Source of the DNA: Falsiroseomonas stagni DSM 19981
Lineage (GTDB): Bacteria; Pseudomonadota; Alphaproteobacteria; Acetobacterales; Acetobacteraceae
DNA: 64,000 nt
NCBI RefSeq assembly: GCF_900114315.1
Contig: NZ_FOSQ01000014.1
Coordinates: 1 to 64,000, forward strand
Direction of reading: 5' to 3'
A program made the translations under genes and the position numbers. Positions 28,121-41,313 of the stretch are shown piece by piece. The number at the start of each line of letters is the position of its first letter. Position 1 is the stretch's first letter. Under the pieces are notes generated by a model. That model searched no databases and was not told where the DNA came from. It saw only the letters and a list, made by a program, of their open reading frames with translations.

Positions 28121-29511
28121 GCGCCCTTCCCGGCACCATCGCGGACCTGCACCGGCTGATCGCGGCCAGGAAGCTCTCGCCGGTCGACCTCGCGCGCGAA
28201 TCCCTGACGCGGGCGGAACGGCTGAACCCCGCGCTGCACGCCTTCATCCGGCTGACGCCGGAGGTGGCGCTGGACCAGGCACGGGCCGCGGAGGCGCGGC
28301 AGATGCAGGGCGCGCTGCGCGGGCCACTCGATGGCATCCCCGTGGGCCACAAGGACATCTTCGAGACCGCCGGGATCCCCACCACGGGCCATTCCCGGGT
28401 GATGGAACACCATGTACCCGCGAAGGACGCGACCGTGGTGCGCGCCTGGGCGGAAGCCGGGATGGTGACGGTCGGCAAGCTCGCCACCCATGAATTCGCC
28501 TGGGGCGGGCCTTCCTTCGACCTGCCCTGGCCGCCCGCGCGCAACCCCTGGGACACGACGCGCTTCACGGCCGGCTCCTCCACCGGCACCGGCGCGGCGG
28601 TGGCGGCCGGGATCGTGCCGGCGGGGACAGGCAGCGACACGGGCGGGTCCATCCGCGGGCCGGCGGGGCTCTGCGGGCTGGCTGGCATCAAGCCCACCTA
28701 CGGGCTGTGCAGCCGCACGGGCGTGCTGCCCCTCGCCCATAGCCTGGACACCACCGGCCCCATCGCCTGGACGGTGGAGGATTGCGCCCTCCTGCTGCAG
28801 GCCATGGCGGGGCATGATCCGGCCGACCCTTCCTCCGCCAACCGCCCGGCGCCGGACCTGCTGACGGGGCTCGGCGATGGGGTGAAGGGGCTGCGGATTG
28901 GCGTGATCCGGCATTTCCATGAGGCCGACCTGGTGGTGACCCCCGCGGTGCGGGCCGGCGTGGACCACCTGGCGGAGGTGCTGCGGGCGGAGGGCGCGGA
29001 GGTCCGCGACATCACCCTGCCGCCCTTGATGGACTGGAACGCCACGGGCTGGCTGATCCTGATGGTGGAGGCGCTGGCGGTGCATGAGCCCTGGCTGCGC
29101 ACCCGCTTCCGCGACTATGGGGAGATCCTGCGCGAACGCCTGGCACTGGCGACGCTCGTCTCCGGCGCCGACTACGTCCAGGCGCAGCGCCGGCGCCGCG
29201 AATTGTGCGGCGCCATGGCGGCCACGATGCTGGATTGCGACCTGCTGCTGACCGCGGCGCAGGCCAGCGAGGCGCCGCCGATCGACCAGGTCTCCAAATT
29301 CGCGAGCCTGGAGGCCCCGGGCCTGACCATCCCCTTCAACCTGACCGGCCAGCCCGCCATGACGGTCTGCACCGGCTTCGGCGAGGGCGGGCTGCCCGTG
29401 GGTGCGCAAATCATCGGCCACCCCTTCGGGGATGCGGTGGTGCTGCGCGCCGGCCATGCCTTCGAACGCGCCACCGCCTGGCGCCAGCGCCGCCCCGCCC
29501 TCGCCGCCTGA
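28117..29511 (+). CDS. amidase-signature hydrolase, AtzE/GatA-like
   Basis: A 464-residue amidase-signature enzyme. The Ser-cisSer-Lys triad is visible: Lys in PVGHKDIFET (about 76), cis-Ser in FTAGSSTGTGAAVAAG, and the nucleophile Ser in GSDTGGSIRGPAG. Members hydrolyse amides such as urea-derivatives and cyanuric-acid products. With an AtzG-like partner, the closest functional model is AtzE, which deaminates carboxybiuret-type intermediates. That assignment is by arrangement only. A HupE/UreJ-type membrane gene follows 22 bases later, which fits nitrogen or nickel metabolism but does not prove it. Confidence 0.82.
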   Translation: MSALPGTIADLHRLIAARKLSPVDLARESLTRAERLNPALHAFIRLTPEVALDQARAAEARQMQGALRGPLDGIPVGHKDIFETAGIPTTGHSRVMEHHVPAKDATVVRAWAEAGMVTVGKLATHEFAWGGPSFDLPWPPARNPWDTTRFTAGSSTGTGAAVAAGIVPAGTGSDTGGSIRGPAGLCGLAGIKPTYGLCSRTGVLPLAHSLDTTGPIAWTVEDCALLLQAMAGHDPADPSSANRPAPDLLTGLGDGVKGLRIGVIRHFHEADLVVTPAVRAGVDHLAEVLRAEGAEVRDITLPPLMDWNATGWLILMVEALAVHEPWLRTRFRDYGEILRERLALATLVSGADYVQAQRRRRELCGAMAATMLDCDLLLTAAQASEAPPIDQVSKFASLEAPGLTIPFNLTGQPAMTVCTGFGEGGLPVGAQIIGHPFGDAVVLRAGHAFERATAWRQRRPALAA

Positions 29512-29533
29512 TGCACGCCGGAGAAACCGCGCC

Positions 29534-30121
29534 ATGAACCGCCTGCTGCTGCCCATCGCCGCCCTGGCCCTGTCCGCCGGCCCCGCCGCCGCGCATCACC
29601 CGATGGGGGGCGCCATGCCGGCCACGGCGATGGAGGGGCTGCTCTCCGGCCTCGGCCATCCCGTGATCGGGCTGGACCACCTGGCCTTCCTGCTCGGCCT
29701 TGCCCTGGTGGCCGGGCTGGCCGGCTGGGGCGCGATGCGGGTGGTTATCTTCGTGCTGGGGTCGCTGGCCGGCGTCGCCACGGCCTGGATGGGGCTGGCG
29801 CTGCCGGGCGCGGAGGTCCTGGTGGCGTTGTCCGTCATCGGCATCGGCATCGCCCTGCTGGCGCGGGTCGAGGCCCCCGCCGGCGCCTGGGCCGCGCTGC
29901 TGGCCGTGGCGGGCCTGGCCCATGGGCAGGCCTTCGCGGAAGCAGTGATCGGGGCCGAGGCGACGCCGGTCCTGTCCTACCTCGCCGGCCTCGCCGTGGT
30001 GCAGGGCGCGCTGGTGCTTGGCATCGCCAGGCTGGTGGCGGAACGGCCTTCCCTCGGCCTGGTGCCGCGCCTGGCGGGCGTGCTGGTCGCGGTCGTCGGG
30101 GCGGCGGCGCTGCTGGCCTGA
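29534..30121 (+). CDS. HupE/UreJ family membrane protein
   Basis: A 195-residue protein. It has a signal peptide (cleavage near AAAHH), a His-rich mature start (HHPMGG), and six predicted helices. The conserved HPVIGLDHLAFLLGLAL motif contains the metal-liganding His and Asp expected for HupE/UreJ. The family is implicated in nickel (or cobalt) uptake for hydrogenase or urease. No urease or hydrogenase is in the window. It may be co-transcribed with the amidase upstream. Confidence 0.85.
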   Translation: MNRLLLPIAALALSAGPAAAHHPMGGAMPATAMEGLLSGLGHPVIGLDHLAFLLGLALVAGLAGWGAMRVVIFVLGSLAGVATAWMGLALPGAEVLVALSVIGIGIALLARVEAPAGAWAALLAVAGLAHGQAFAEAVIGAEATPVLSYLAGLAVVQGALVLGIARLVAERPSLGLVPRLAGVLVAVVGAAALLA

Positions 30122-30147
30122 TCCCGGCCCGGCAAGGCCGGCGCCGG

Positions 30148-33793
<3,646 letters not shown>

Positions 33794-33797
33794 GGGT

Positions 33798-34280
33798 TCA
33801 GGCGGCCAGGGCCGGATCGTCCAGCAGCATCGCCGCGCCATCATCCGCGCCGATCAGCCGCGGCATGTCGAGCACGACGACGAAGCCGCCCCCGCGCCGG
33901 CCGATGCCCCGGATGCAGTCGGACCGCCAGCGCCGGCCGATATCCGGCGCGGGCTCCGACTGCGCGGCGTCCAGGCCCGTCACCTCGAACACCCGATCCA
34001 CCAGCAGGCCGATGCGGAGCCGCCTGCCGCCGACATCCAGTTCCAGCACCAGGATGCGCGTCCCCTGGCTCGCCTCCGCGGCGGGGACGCCGAGCAGGCG
34101 GCGGAGATCGACGACGGGCACGCTGCGGCCCCGCACATCCGTCAGGCCGAGGAAGCTGGCAGGCGCATGGGGTAGGCGCGCGATCGGACGCAGATCGAGG
34201 ATCTCCTGCACCTGGGAGACGGGGATGGCGAAGACCTCCTCCGCCGCCCCCAGGGTCACATACTGGTCGTGCTCCGCCAT
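33798..34280 (-). CDS. cheW: CheW-type coupling protein (operon copy 2)
   Basis: A 160-residue single CheW domain (FAIPVSQVQEILDLRPIARL, LTDVRGRSVPVVDLRRLLG, GLLVDRVFEV). It links receptors to CheA in the signalling array. It is unusually close to cheR (4 bp) and lies immediately after the receptor gene at 34305. It differs clearly from the second CheW of the operon (37874-38326), so the array may contain two kinds of coupling protein. Confidence 0.9.
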   Translation of the reverse strand: MAEHDQYVTLGAAEEVFAIPVSQVQEILDLRPIARLPHAPASFLGLTDVRGRSVPVVDLRRLLGVPAAEASQGTRILVLELDVGGRRLRIGLLVDRVFEVTGLDAAQSEPAPDIGRRWRSDCIRGIGRRGGGFVVVLDMPRLIGADDGAAMLLDDPALAA

Positions 34281-34304
34281 CGCCGCCTCCCTCTGCCCCT
34301 GGGC

Positions 34305-35214
34305 TCAATGCCGCTGGAATTCGGCGTCGAGGCTGTCGCCACCCGCCATGTTGAGGGCGAAGCCGTTGCCGTTCAGCTTGCCATGCGGCTTGGCGGGCCG
34401 GACCTTGGCGGGCTGGTCGCGGCGGATCGCCGGCTTGGCCTGCGGACGGGCGAAGGACACCGCCCGCGTCTCCGCCACCGGCGCTGCGGGCGGCGCCTCC
34501 GCATCGCCGAGGCGGAAATAGGCGATGGTGGATTGCAGCACCTCCGCCTGCGTCGACAGCTCCTCCGACGTCGCGGAGACCTCCTCCGACGCGCTGGCAT
34601 TCTGCTGCGTCACCTTGTCCAGCTGCTGGATCGCCTGGTTGATCTGCCCGGCGCCGAGGTCCTGTTCCCGGCACGCCGCGCTGATCTCCTCCACCAGCTC
34701 CGCCGTGCGCTTGATGTCCGGCACCAGGCGCTGGAGCATCGCCCCCGCTTCCTGCGCCGTCTTCACCGTGTTCGACGACAGCGTGCTGATCTCCGCCGCC
34801 GCCGCCTGGCTGCGTTCCGCCAGCTTGCGCACCTCGCTCGCCACCACCGCGAAGCCCTTGCCGTGCTCGCCCGCCCGCGCCGCTTCCACCGCCGCGTTCA
34901 GCGCCAGCAGGTCGGTCTGCCGCGCGATCTCCTGCACGATGTTGATCTTCTCCGCGATGCTCTGCATCGCGACCACCGCCTCGCTCACCGCCGCGCCGCT
35001 GCGCTGCGCATCCTCGGCCGACTGGCGGGCGATCTTCTCCGTCTGGCTGGCGTTCTCCGCGCTCTGCTTGATGTTCGCCGCCATCTCCTCCATCGACGCC
35101 GAGGCTTCCTCCGCCGACGACGCCTGCTCCGTCGCGCCCTGCGCCAGCTGCTCGGAGGAAGACGCCAGTTCCTGGCTGCCGGACGCCACGTTCTGCGCCG
35201 CCACCGAAGCCTCG
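34305..35214 (-). repeat. 910-bp direct repeat, receptor signalling half (copy 1)
   Basis: It aligns base for base without gaps to 36153-37062, with only scattered substitutions. It covers the signalling hairpin and C-terminal tail of the receptor gene at 34305. Identity stops abruptly upstream, where GTGACG versus CTGACC differ and the proteins diverge. Confidence 0.85.
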
Positions 35215-36110
35215 CTGACCACGGCGCGCAGCTTCGCCAGCATCCGCTCCAGCGCCAGGCCCATCACGTCCTTGTCGGACAGCGGCTTCGCCTCGATGGC
35301 CAGGTTGCCCTTCGCGATCTCCTCCGCCACCGTCGCCGTCCCGCGCAGCCCCACCGTCATGCGGCCCATCGCGTCGATCAGGTCCTTGATCTCGTCATTG
35401 GTCGTGACGCGGGCCGTCTGGCTGAGATCGCCGATCGCGACCGAACTCACGACATGCAGGGCCTGGCCCAGGCCACGGCTGATCGACAGCGCCATCCAGA
35501 CCGCCGCACCGCAGGCAATGACGAAGGCGATGCCGGCAAGGGCGAGCAGCAGACGGCTCGCATGCACCGCCTCGTCCGACGCATTGTCCCGCGCTTCCTC
35601 CATCAGCCCCTGGTTGATGCGGATCACGTCGTTGAGGCGATCCATCGACTCGGTCACGGACTGGAGCGCGACCGTGGTGGACATTGCAATCGCCTGCGCC
35701 TGGTCACCCGCACGCACCAGTTCGCGCATGCGGTCCTGGACCTGGATGTACTGCTGCAACGCATCCCGCGCCGCCACCCAGCGCGGCCGCCCCTGCTCCG
35801 AAGCCCGCTGGATTCCCTGCTCCAACGCCTGCACCAGCGCCTGCCGGCGCTGCTCCATCTCCGCGCCGAAGCGATCGACCGCCGCGCGATCGGTGGACAT
35901 CACCATGTTCTTCTCGGCGCGGACAAGCAGCGCCATGTCGGTCTGCGCCGTCTGCGCCCGCTGGACGCGGCTCACCGCGCCATTCAGCACGTCTTCGTAA
36001 CTGGTCGTCGTCGCGTTCAGGCTGCTGTAGCCGAGGCCCGCCATCCCGGCCAGCAGCAGGAGGATGAACCCGAAGGTTGCGAAAAGCTTCGCCTTGACGG
36101 TGATCCGCAT
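34305..36110 (-). CDS. methyl-accepting chemotaxis receptor, 4-helix-bundle sensor
   Basis: A 601-residue receptor. It has one N-terminal membrane helix (about 10-28), a periplasmic four-helix-bundle sensor (about 30-185), a second helix (about 188-208), HAMP, and a long cytoplasmic signalling hairpin. The hairpin tip is [20 protein letters not shown] followed by [17 protein letters not shown]. The C-terminus ends LDAEFQRH, a possible adaptor tail. The last 303 codons are nearly identical at DNA level to those of the neighbouring receptor, while the sensor domains differ. The ligand is unknown. Confidence 0.9.
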   Translation of the reverse strand: MRITVKAKLFATFGFILLLLAGMAGLGYSSLNATTTSYEDVLNGAVSRVQRAQTAQTDMALLVRAEKNMVMSTDRAAVDRFGAEMEQRRQALVQALEQGIQRASEQGRPRWVAARDALQQYIQVQDRMRELVRAGDQAQAIAMSTTVALQSVTESMDRLNDVIRINQGLMEEARDNASDEAVHASRLLLALAGIAFVIACGAAVWMALSISRGLGQALHVVSSVAIGDLSQTARVTTNDEIKDLIDAMGRMTVGLRGTATVAEEIAKGNLAIEAKPLSDKDVMGLALERMLAKLRAVVSEASVAAQNVASGSQELASSSEQLAQGATEQASSAEEASASMEEMAANIKQSAENASQTEKIARQSAEDAQRSGAAVSEAVVAMQSIAEKINIVQEIARQTDLLALNAAVEAARAGEHGKGFAVVASEVRKLAERSQAAAAEISTLSSNTVKTAQEAGAMLQRLVPDIKRTAELVEEISAACREQDLGAGQINQAIQQLDKVTQQNASASEEVSATSEELSTQAEVLQSTIAYFRLGDAEAPPAAPVAETRAVSFARPQAKPAIRRDQPAKVRPAKPHGKLNGNGFALNMAGGDSLDAEFQRH

Positions 36111-36152
36111 AGCGATCGATTCCCTGGGAATTGTCGTTGATCGGGAGGCGGC

Positions 36153-37062
36153 TCAGTGCCGCTGGAATTCGGCGTCGAGGCTGTCGCCACCGGCCATGTT
36201 GAGGGCGAAGCCGTTGCCGTTCAGCCCGCCATGCGCCTTGGCCGGCCGGGCCTTGGCGGGCTGGTCGCGGCGGATCGCCGGCTTGGCCTGCGGACGGGCG
36301 AAGGACACCGCCCGCGTCTCCGCCACCGGCGCCGCGGGCGGCGCCTCCGCATCGCCGAGGCGGAAATAGGCGATGGTGGATTGCAGCACCTCCGCCTGCG
36401 TCGACAGCTCCTCCGACGTCGCGGAGACCTCCTCCGACGCGCTGGCGTTCTGCTGCGTCACCTTGTCCAGCTGCTGGATCGCCTGGTTGATCTGCCCGGC
36501 GCCGAGGTCCTGCTCCCGGCACGCCGCGCTGATCTCCTCCACCAGCTCCGCCGTGCGCTTGATGTCCGGCACCAGGCGCTGGAGCATCGCCCCCGCTTCC
36601 TGCGCCGTCTTCACCGTGTTCGACGACAGCGTGCTGATCTCCGCCGCCGCCGCCTGGCTGCGTTCCGCCAGCTTGCGCACCTCGCTCGCCACCACCGCGA
36701 AGCCCTTGCCGTGCTCGCCCGCCCGCGCCGCTTCCACCGCCGCGTTCAGCGCCAGCAGGTCGGTCTGCCGCGCGATCTCCTGCACGATGTTGATCTTCTC
36801 CGCGATGCTCTGCATCGCGACCACCGCCTCGCTCACCGCCACACCGCTGCGCTGCGCATCCTCGGCCGACTGGCGGGCGATCTTCTCCGTCTGGCTGGCA
36901 TTCTCGGCGCTCTGCTTGATGTTCGCCGCCATCTGCTCCATCGAGGCCGAGGCTTCCTCCGCCGACGAAGCCTGCTCCGTCGCGCCCTGCGCCAGCTGCT
37001 CGGAGGAAGACGCAAGCTCCTGGCTGCCGGACGCCACGTTCTGCGCCGCCACCGAAGCCTCG
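36153..37062 (-). repeat. 910-bp direct repeat, receptor signalling half (copy 2)
   Basis: Partner of the repeat at 34305-35214, in the same orientation and offset by 1,848 bp. It covers the signalling hairpin and tail. Recombination between the copies would delete one sensor and fuse the rest into a working receptor. Confidence 0.85.
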
Positions 37063-37841
37063 GTGACGATCCTGCGGAGCGCCGTGTTCATCCGCTCCAT
37101 CGCGTTGATGAGGTCCTTGATCTCATCATTGCCGCGCTGGTCCACCTTCTGGGAGAGGTCGCCCGTGGCGATGGCATCGGCCAGCGTCACCGCCTTGCGC
37201 AAGCCGGCGCCAATGGACAGCGCGATCCACACGGCGGCGCCGATCGCAACCAGCAGGGCCGCGCCCGCCGCCAGCAACAGCACGAGCCGCATGTCATCCT
37301 TCGTCTCCTGCGCCTCCGCGCGCTCCGTCCGCAGCAGTTCAGCACTGATGCCGATGACCTGCTGCAGGCGATCCATCGTCTCGGCGACATGGCGACGCGC
37401 GGTGCCGGTCGACAGTGTCGCCGCCTGTGCCGAATCCCCGGCCCGGACCAAGTCCCGGATCTGGTCCTGCGCCTGGATGTACTGCTGCAGCGAAGACCGT
37501 GCGTCCACCCAGCGTGGGCGATCAGCCTCCATGGCGCCGGCGATGGCATTCTCGATGGAACCGAGAAGCGCCTGCCGGCGCTGCTCCATCTCCACCACGA
37601 ACTGATCGGATTGCGCGCGGGTCGGCGCGACGATCACGTTCTTCTCCGCGCGAACCAGCAGGACCAGGTCCGATTGCGCGGTCTGCGCCCGCTGGATGCG
37701 CGGCACCGCGTCATCGAGCACGCCTGTATAGGTATCCCCAACGGAAGCGAGGCCGTTCAGCCCGAACCCCACCATGCCGACCATCAGCATGATGACGCAT
37801 CCGAAGGATGCGAAGAGCTTGGTCTTCACGGTGATGCGCAT
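36153..37841 (-). CDS. methyl-accepting chemotaxis receptor, 4-helix-bundle sensor
   Basis: A 562-residue receptor with the same plan as its neighbour: [20 protein letters not shown] helix, four-helix-bundle sensor, second helix near 190-210, HAMP, signalling hairpin and the same LDAEFQRH ending. It is 39 residues shorter, because the region between HAMP and the hairpin lacks the second linker present in the other receptor (around [16 protein letters not shown]). Its sensor domain is related to but distinct from the neighbour's, so the two probably sense different signals through a shared output. Confidence 0.9.
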   Translation of the reverse strand: MRITVKTKLFASFGCVIMLMVGMVGFGLNGLASVGDTYTGVLDDAVPRIQRAQTAQSDLVLLVRAEKNVIVAPTRAQSDQFVVEMEQRRQALLGSIENAIAGAMEADRPRWVDARSSLQQYIQAQDQIRDLVRAGDSAQAATLSTGTARRHVAETMDRLQQVIGISAELLRTERAEAQETKDDMRLVLLLAAGAALLVAIGAAVWIALSIGAGLRKAVTLADAIATGDLSQKVDQRGNDEIKDLINAMERMNTALRRIVTEASVAAQNVASGSQELASSSEQLAQGATEQASSAEEASASMEQMAANIKQSAENASQTEKIARQSAEDAQRSGVAVSEAVVAMQSIAEKINIVQEIARQTDLLALNAAVEAARAGEHGKGFAVVASEVRKLAERSQAAAAEISTLSSNTVKTAQEAGAMLQRLVPDIKRTAELVEEISAACREQDLGAGQINQAIQQLDKVTQQNASASEEVSATSEELSTQAEVLQSTIAYFRLGDAEAPPAAPVAETRAVSFARPQAKPAIRRDQPAKARPAKAHGGLNGNGFALNMAGGDSLDAEFQRH

Positions 37842-37873
37842 GGTGCCTGCGTCCTGTCGGGTTACGGGGAGGA

Positions 37874-38326
37874 TCAGTGGAGGATCTGGCTGAGATTCGG
37901 CAGGATCAGCAGGTCATCGCCGCGCATGCCGATGCCGCGGATGAATTCCGGCCGCCATCGGATGCCGATCCGCGGCGCCGCTTCCAGCGACGCCGGGACG
38001 ATCTGCGTCACCTCGAAGACCCTGTCGGCCAGGATGCCGACGGGCGTCGGTTCTCCCTCCAGGTCGAGTTCAAGGACGATGATCCGCGTATCCGGCGTCG
38101 GCGCCGTCACCGCCATGCCGAACTGCACGCGCAGATCGGCCAGCGGCACGATGCGACCGCGGACATTGACAACCCCGCCGACGAAGGATCGCGCGCCGGG
38201 CACGGCCGTGATCGGCACCAGGTCCAGAATTTCCCGCACATCGGCAGCCTCAATCGCGAAGATCTCGCCGCCGATGCCGAGGGTCAGCACGTCGATCGCG
38301 CTGTCGGAAAGGATGTCGCGCGTCAT
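37874..38326 (-). CDS. cheW: CheW-type coupling protein (operon copy 1)
   Basis: A 150-residue CheW domain ([54 protein letters not shown]). The start overlaps the cheA stop by four bases. It is placed between cheA and the receptors, while the other CheW lies after them. The two share the EILDL, VRGR and RVFEVT motifs but differ elsewhere. Confidence 0.9.
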   Translation of the reverse strand: MTRDILSDSAIDVLTLGIGGEIFAIEAADVREILDLVPITAVPGARSFVGGVVNVRGRIVPLADLRVQFGMAVTAPTPDTRIIVLELDLEGEPTPVGILADRVFEVTQIVPASLEAAPRIGIRWRPEFIRGIGMRGDDLLILPNLSQILH

Positions 38327-40299
38327 GCCGCCTGCCTCATCCGTGTCCGGCGTCCCTCTTCCTCCCCGATCTCCAGCAGATGGGCGACATCGAGGATGAG
38401 CGCCACGCTGCCGTCGCCGAGGATGGTCGCGCCGGAGAAGGTCTTTACATCCGCATGCAGCCGCGACAGCGACTTGATCACGGTCTGGTGGCTGCCGAGG
38501 ATCTGGTCGACCACCAGCCCGAGACGCTGGTCGCCCGCGGCGATGATGACCACCTTCTGATGCGGATCGGGCGGCGTCGTGCAGCGCATCAATTCGCGCA
38601 GCCGGAGGAAGGGCACCAGCGCGCCGCGGATCTGCAGCAGGCTGTAGCCCGCCGACCGTCCATCCTCCTGCGGCGGCAGTTCGACGCATTCCTCGACCGC
38701 CGAAAGCGGGATCGCGTAGCAGCCATCGCCGACACGCACGAGGAGGCCTTCGATGATCGCGAGCGTCAACGGCAGGCGAAGCGTCACATCGGTGCCGCGG
38801 CCGGGCCGCGTCGCGATCTCGATCGAGCCGCGCAGCTGCTCCACCGTCCGCTTCACCACATCCATGCCGACGCCGCGGCCGGAGATCGCGGAGATCTCCT
38901 TCGCCGTGGAGAAACCCGGCTGGAACAGCAGCTGGTGGATCTCATGATCCGCCAGCCGGGCATCGGCGGCAATCAGGCCCTTCTCGATCGCGCTCGCGCG
39001 GATGCGTTCCGCGTCCAGGCCTCGGCCATCGTCGCTGACGGTGACGAGCACTTCCGCCCCCGCATGCCGCGCCGAAAGCCGGATGCTGCCACCTTCCGGC
39101 TTGCCGGCGGCCAGGCGAACCGCCGGCGCTTCCAGGCCATGGTCCACGGCATTGCGGATCAGATGCACCAGCGGATCGGCCAGCCGCTCGATCATCGTCT
39201 TGTCGAGCTCGGTCTCCTCGCCGCTCGTCACCAGCTCGACCGGCTTGCCGAGGTCGCGCGACAGGTCGTGCAGCAGGCGCCGGAAGCGGCTGAACAGCGA
39301 CCCGATCGGCAGCATGCGGATGCTCATCGTCGTGTCGCGCAGTTCCGCGACCAGCCGGCCGATCTCCTCCGCCACCGCGGTCAATCCGGCCTCCCCGCCG
39401 GTGGCGAGCTGGCTGAGCCGCGCATGCGCGATCACCAATTCGCCGACGCGATCCATCAGCGCATCGAGACGCTCTGCCTGGACACGCAGGCTGCCACCGA
39501 CGCGGGCAATGTCGCCCTCGCCCCGTGCACGCTCCGCCACAGGCTGGACGGGTGCCGCTGCGACCGGCACGGCAGCGGATGGGGCCGGGGCGGGCGGGGC
39601 TGCCGGCTCCGGCGCGTCCCCGACCAGGCTGATGTCGATCTTCGCGTCGTCGCTGACGAAGATGAAGACTTCCTCGATGGCCGCGCGGGAACAGGAACTG
39701 CGCAGCCTGACCTGCCAGCCGAGGTGGCAGGTCTCGGGATCCATATCATCGAGCGTCGGCACCGCATCGACGAGGGCCGCGACCGTGACCGGCCCCAGGG
39801 CCCGCAATTCATCCAGCATCAACAGCGGGTTCGTGCCGTTGACCAGCGCCTCCGGCCCCAGATGGAAGCGGATCTGCCATTCCATCGCCGCGGCCGGCTG
39901 GGGGCTGCTTGCCGCCGCATCCGCCCCATCCACGGCCAGGCGCAAGGCCGCCAGCAATTCGGTGCCGCGCGCGGGCAGCGCCTGCTCCGGCGCCTCGATC
40001 AGGGCGCGGATGTGGTCGCGCGCCTGCAACGCCGCCGTCACCAGCGCGGGCGTGCAGGGTGCAAGGCCGCCACGCACGCGGTCGAAGGCGGTCTCGAAAT
40101 CATGGACGAAGGCGGCCACGGCGTCGAAGCCGAACATGGCGCCGGAACCCTTGATGGTATGCAGCGCACGGAAGGCGGTATCGACCAGGCTGCGGTCATC
40201 CGGCCGGCTGCCCAGGTCCAGCAATGCCTGCTCAAGCTGCTCCAGCAACTCAGCCGCTTCCTGGCGGAAGATCTCCGCCGGATCGCCGCCGCCGCTCAT
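38323..40299 (-). CDS. cheA: chemotaxis histidine kinase CheA
   Basis: A 658-residue kinase. The P1 domain carries phospho-His 47 (FRALHTIKGSGAMFGF). A middle domain of the CheA accessory type (MEWQIRFHLGPEAL, CHLGWQVRLRSSCSR) is followed by P3 dimerisation, the P4 ATPase (HLIRNAVDHGLE, VSDDGRGLD, ISGRGVGMDVVKRTVEQLRG) and the P5 CheW-like domain. It phosphorylates CheY and CheB in response to receptors. The ATG at 40299 overlaps the cheY stop (ATGA), and the cheW start overlaps its own stop, so the whole set is coupled. Confidence 0.94.
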   Translation of the reverse strand: MSGGGDPAEIFRQEAAELLEQLEQALLDLGSRPDDRSLVDTAFRALHTIKGSGAMFGFDAVAAFVHDFETAFDRVRGGLAPCTPALVTAALQARDHIRALIEAPEQALPARGTELLAALRLAVDGADAAASSPQPAAAMEWQIRFHLGPEALVNGTNPLLMLDELRALGPVTVAALVDAVPTLDDMDPETCHLGWQVRLRSSCSRAAIEEVFIFVSDDAKIDISLVGDAPEPAAPPAPAPSAAVPVAAAPVQPVAERARGEGDIARVGGSLRVQAERLDALMDRVGELVIAHARLSQLATGGEAGLTAVAEEIGRLVAELRDTTMSIRMLPIGSLFSRFRRLLHDLSRDLGKPVELVTSGEETELDKTMIERLADPLVHLIRNAVDHGLEAPAVRLAAGKPEGGSIRLSARHAGAEVLVTVSDDGRGLDAERIRASAIEKGLIAADARLADHEIHQLLFQPGFSTAKEISAISGRGVGMDVVKRTVEQLRGSIEIATRPGRGTDVTLRLPLTLAIIEGLLVRVGDGCYAIPLSAVEECVELPPQEDGRSAGYSLLQIRGALVPFLRLRELMRCTTPPDPHQKVVIIAAGDQRLGLVVDQILGSHQTVIKSLSRLHADVKTFSGATILGDGSVALILDVAHLLEIGEEEGRRTRMRQAA

Positions 40300-40658
40300 C
40301 CGAGCACCTTCTTGACGATGGCCAGAAGCTGGGCCTGTTCGAAGGGCTTCGTGATCCACCCCGTCGCGCCGGCCTGCTTCGCTTCCATCTTGCGGGCGGC
40401 ATCGGATTCGGTGGTCAGGAAGATGATCGGCACGCCCTTGTAGGCAGGCAGCTTCCGCAATTCGCGGATGAAGGTCATGCCGTCCATGACGGGCATGTTG
40501 AGGTCGGTGACCACCATGCTCATCGGCGTCGCCTGGGCCTGCCGCAGCCCCTCCGCCCCGTCGCCCGCTTCCTTCACCTGGTAGCCCGCGCCGGAGAGGG
40601 TGAGGCGCACCATCTGCCGGACGCTGGCCGAGTCATCGACGGTCAGCACGGTCTTCAT
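40296..40658 (-). CDS. cheY: CheY-type response regulator
   Basis: A 120-residue stand-alone receiver. It has the acidic pocket in TVDDSASV, the phospho-Asp in MVVTDLNMPVMDG, Thr in IFLTTE and Lys in ITKPFEQAQL. It is the output regulator expected for CheA. No flagellar or pilus genes are in the window, so the process controlled (swimming, twitching or another) cannot be told. Start and stop overlap both neighbours by four bases. Confidence 0.92.
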   Translation of the reverse strand: MKTVLTVDDSASVRQMVRLTLSGAGYQVKEAGDGAEGLRQAQATPMSMVVTDLNMPVMDGMTFIRELRKLPAYKGVPIIFLTTESDAARKMEAKQAGATGWITKPFEQAQLLAIVKKVLG

Positions 40659-40969
40659 GCGGCGCTCCGTTCAACGGGAGAGGTCCAGTCGCGAAAGCCG
40701 CCTTCCGCCAGGATGGCGGCCAGCGGTGGCGGGACGGGTTGGCGGAGCGAGAGGCCGATGCCGTCGCGCTGCGCGAGGGCGCGGGCGGATTCCAGCAATT
40801 GGACGAAGGCGATGTCGAAGGCCGTGCCGCCGTCGCAATCCAGCTCGACCGCGGGCGATCCCCGCAGCGCTTCCAGCAGCGTGTTCCTGGAATCCTGGAC
40901 GGTGGCGATGGTCAGCCGTCCGTGGAGCCGCACGCAATGCGCGGCAGGGTTGGAGCCGGTCGTCGACAT
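40655..40969 (-). CDS. STAS-domain protein, first gene of the che operon
   Basis: A 104-residue STAS domain (VRLHGRLTIATVQDSRNTLL, AVELDCDGGTAFDIAFVQLL). The position where anti-sigma-factor antagonists have a phosphorylatable Ser is occupied by FDIAF, so the phospho-Ser is apparently missing. STAS genes often open che operons of the accessory type. It is coupled by overlap to cheY. Confidence 0.82.
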   Translation of the reverse strand: MSTTGSNPAAHCVRLHGRLTIATVQDSRNTLLEALRGSPAVELDCDGGTAFDIAFVQLLESARALAQRDGIGLSLRQPVPPPLAAILAEGGFRDWTSPVERSAA

Positions 40970-41090
40970 GCTGCTCGCCTGTCCGGAGTGGATGGCGGAC
41001 AGGTATGCGATATCGAGGTTAGCAATTCCCCAATGCGGACGACGCCGGCCGCCCGTGCCGAAGGGGGGGCTGGGCCGCTAGCAGGCTGCG

Positions 41091-41110
41091 TTCAGATGAT
41101 TCAATCTGAA
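41091..41110. promoter_or_regulatory. inverted repeat upstream of the che operon
   Basis: TTCAGAT-GATTCA-ATCTGAA, two perfect 7-bp arms, lies 121 bp upstream of the STAS start and 12 bp beyond the stop of the 60-residue gene. It is AT-rich in a very GC-rich setting, so it may be an operator or a short terminator. Confidence 0.4.
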
Positions 41111-41121
41111 CACATAGTGCC

Positions 41122-41304
41122 CTACCGCGGCCGGTTCGCCGTGGCGGTGATGGTGGCGATCATGTCCTGCTCGGCGGCAGCCGCGCTCATGTAGCGGGGC
41201 GCGGTGGTGACGAAGGGCTCCGTCGACTCCGCCGGCATGAAGACGAGGAGGTAGAAGAGGCCCGTGGCGCTGTCGCGGGTCGCCTCGATGCGTAGCGTGG
41301 CCAT
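41122..41304 (-). CDS. small hypothetical protein
   Basis: 60 residues (MATLRIEATRDSATGLFYLL, VFMPAESTEPFVTTAPRYMS). A strong GAGGAG ribosome-binding site lies 6 bases before the ATG, which supports it being translated. The alternating pattern suggests a small beta-alpha domain. No family is recognised. It lies 9 bases downstream of the oxidoreductase gene on the same strand and could be the last gene of that unit. Confidence 0.55.
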   Translation of the reverse strand: MATLRIEATRDSATGLFYLLVFMPAESTEPFVTTAPRYMSAAAAEQDMIATITATANRPR

Positions 41305-41313
41305 GCGGTCTCC

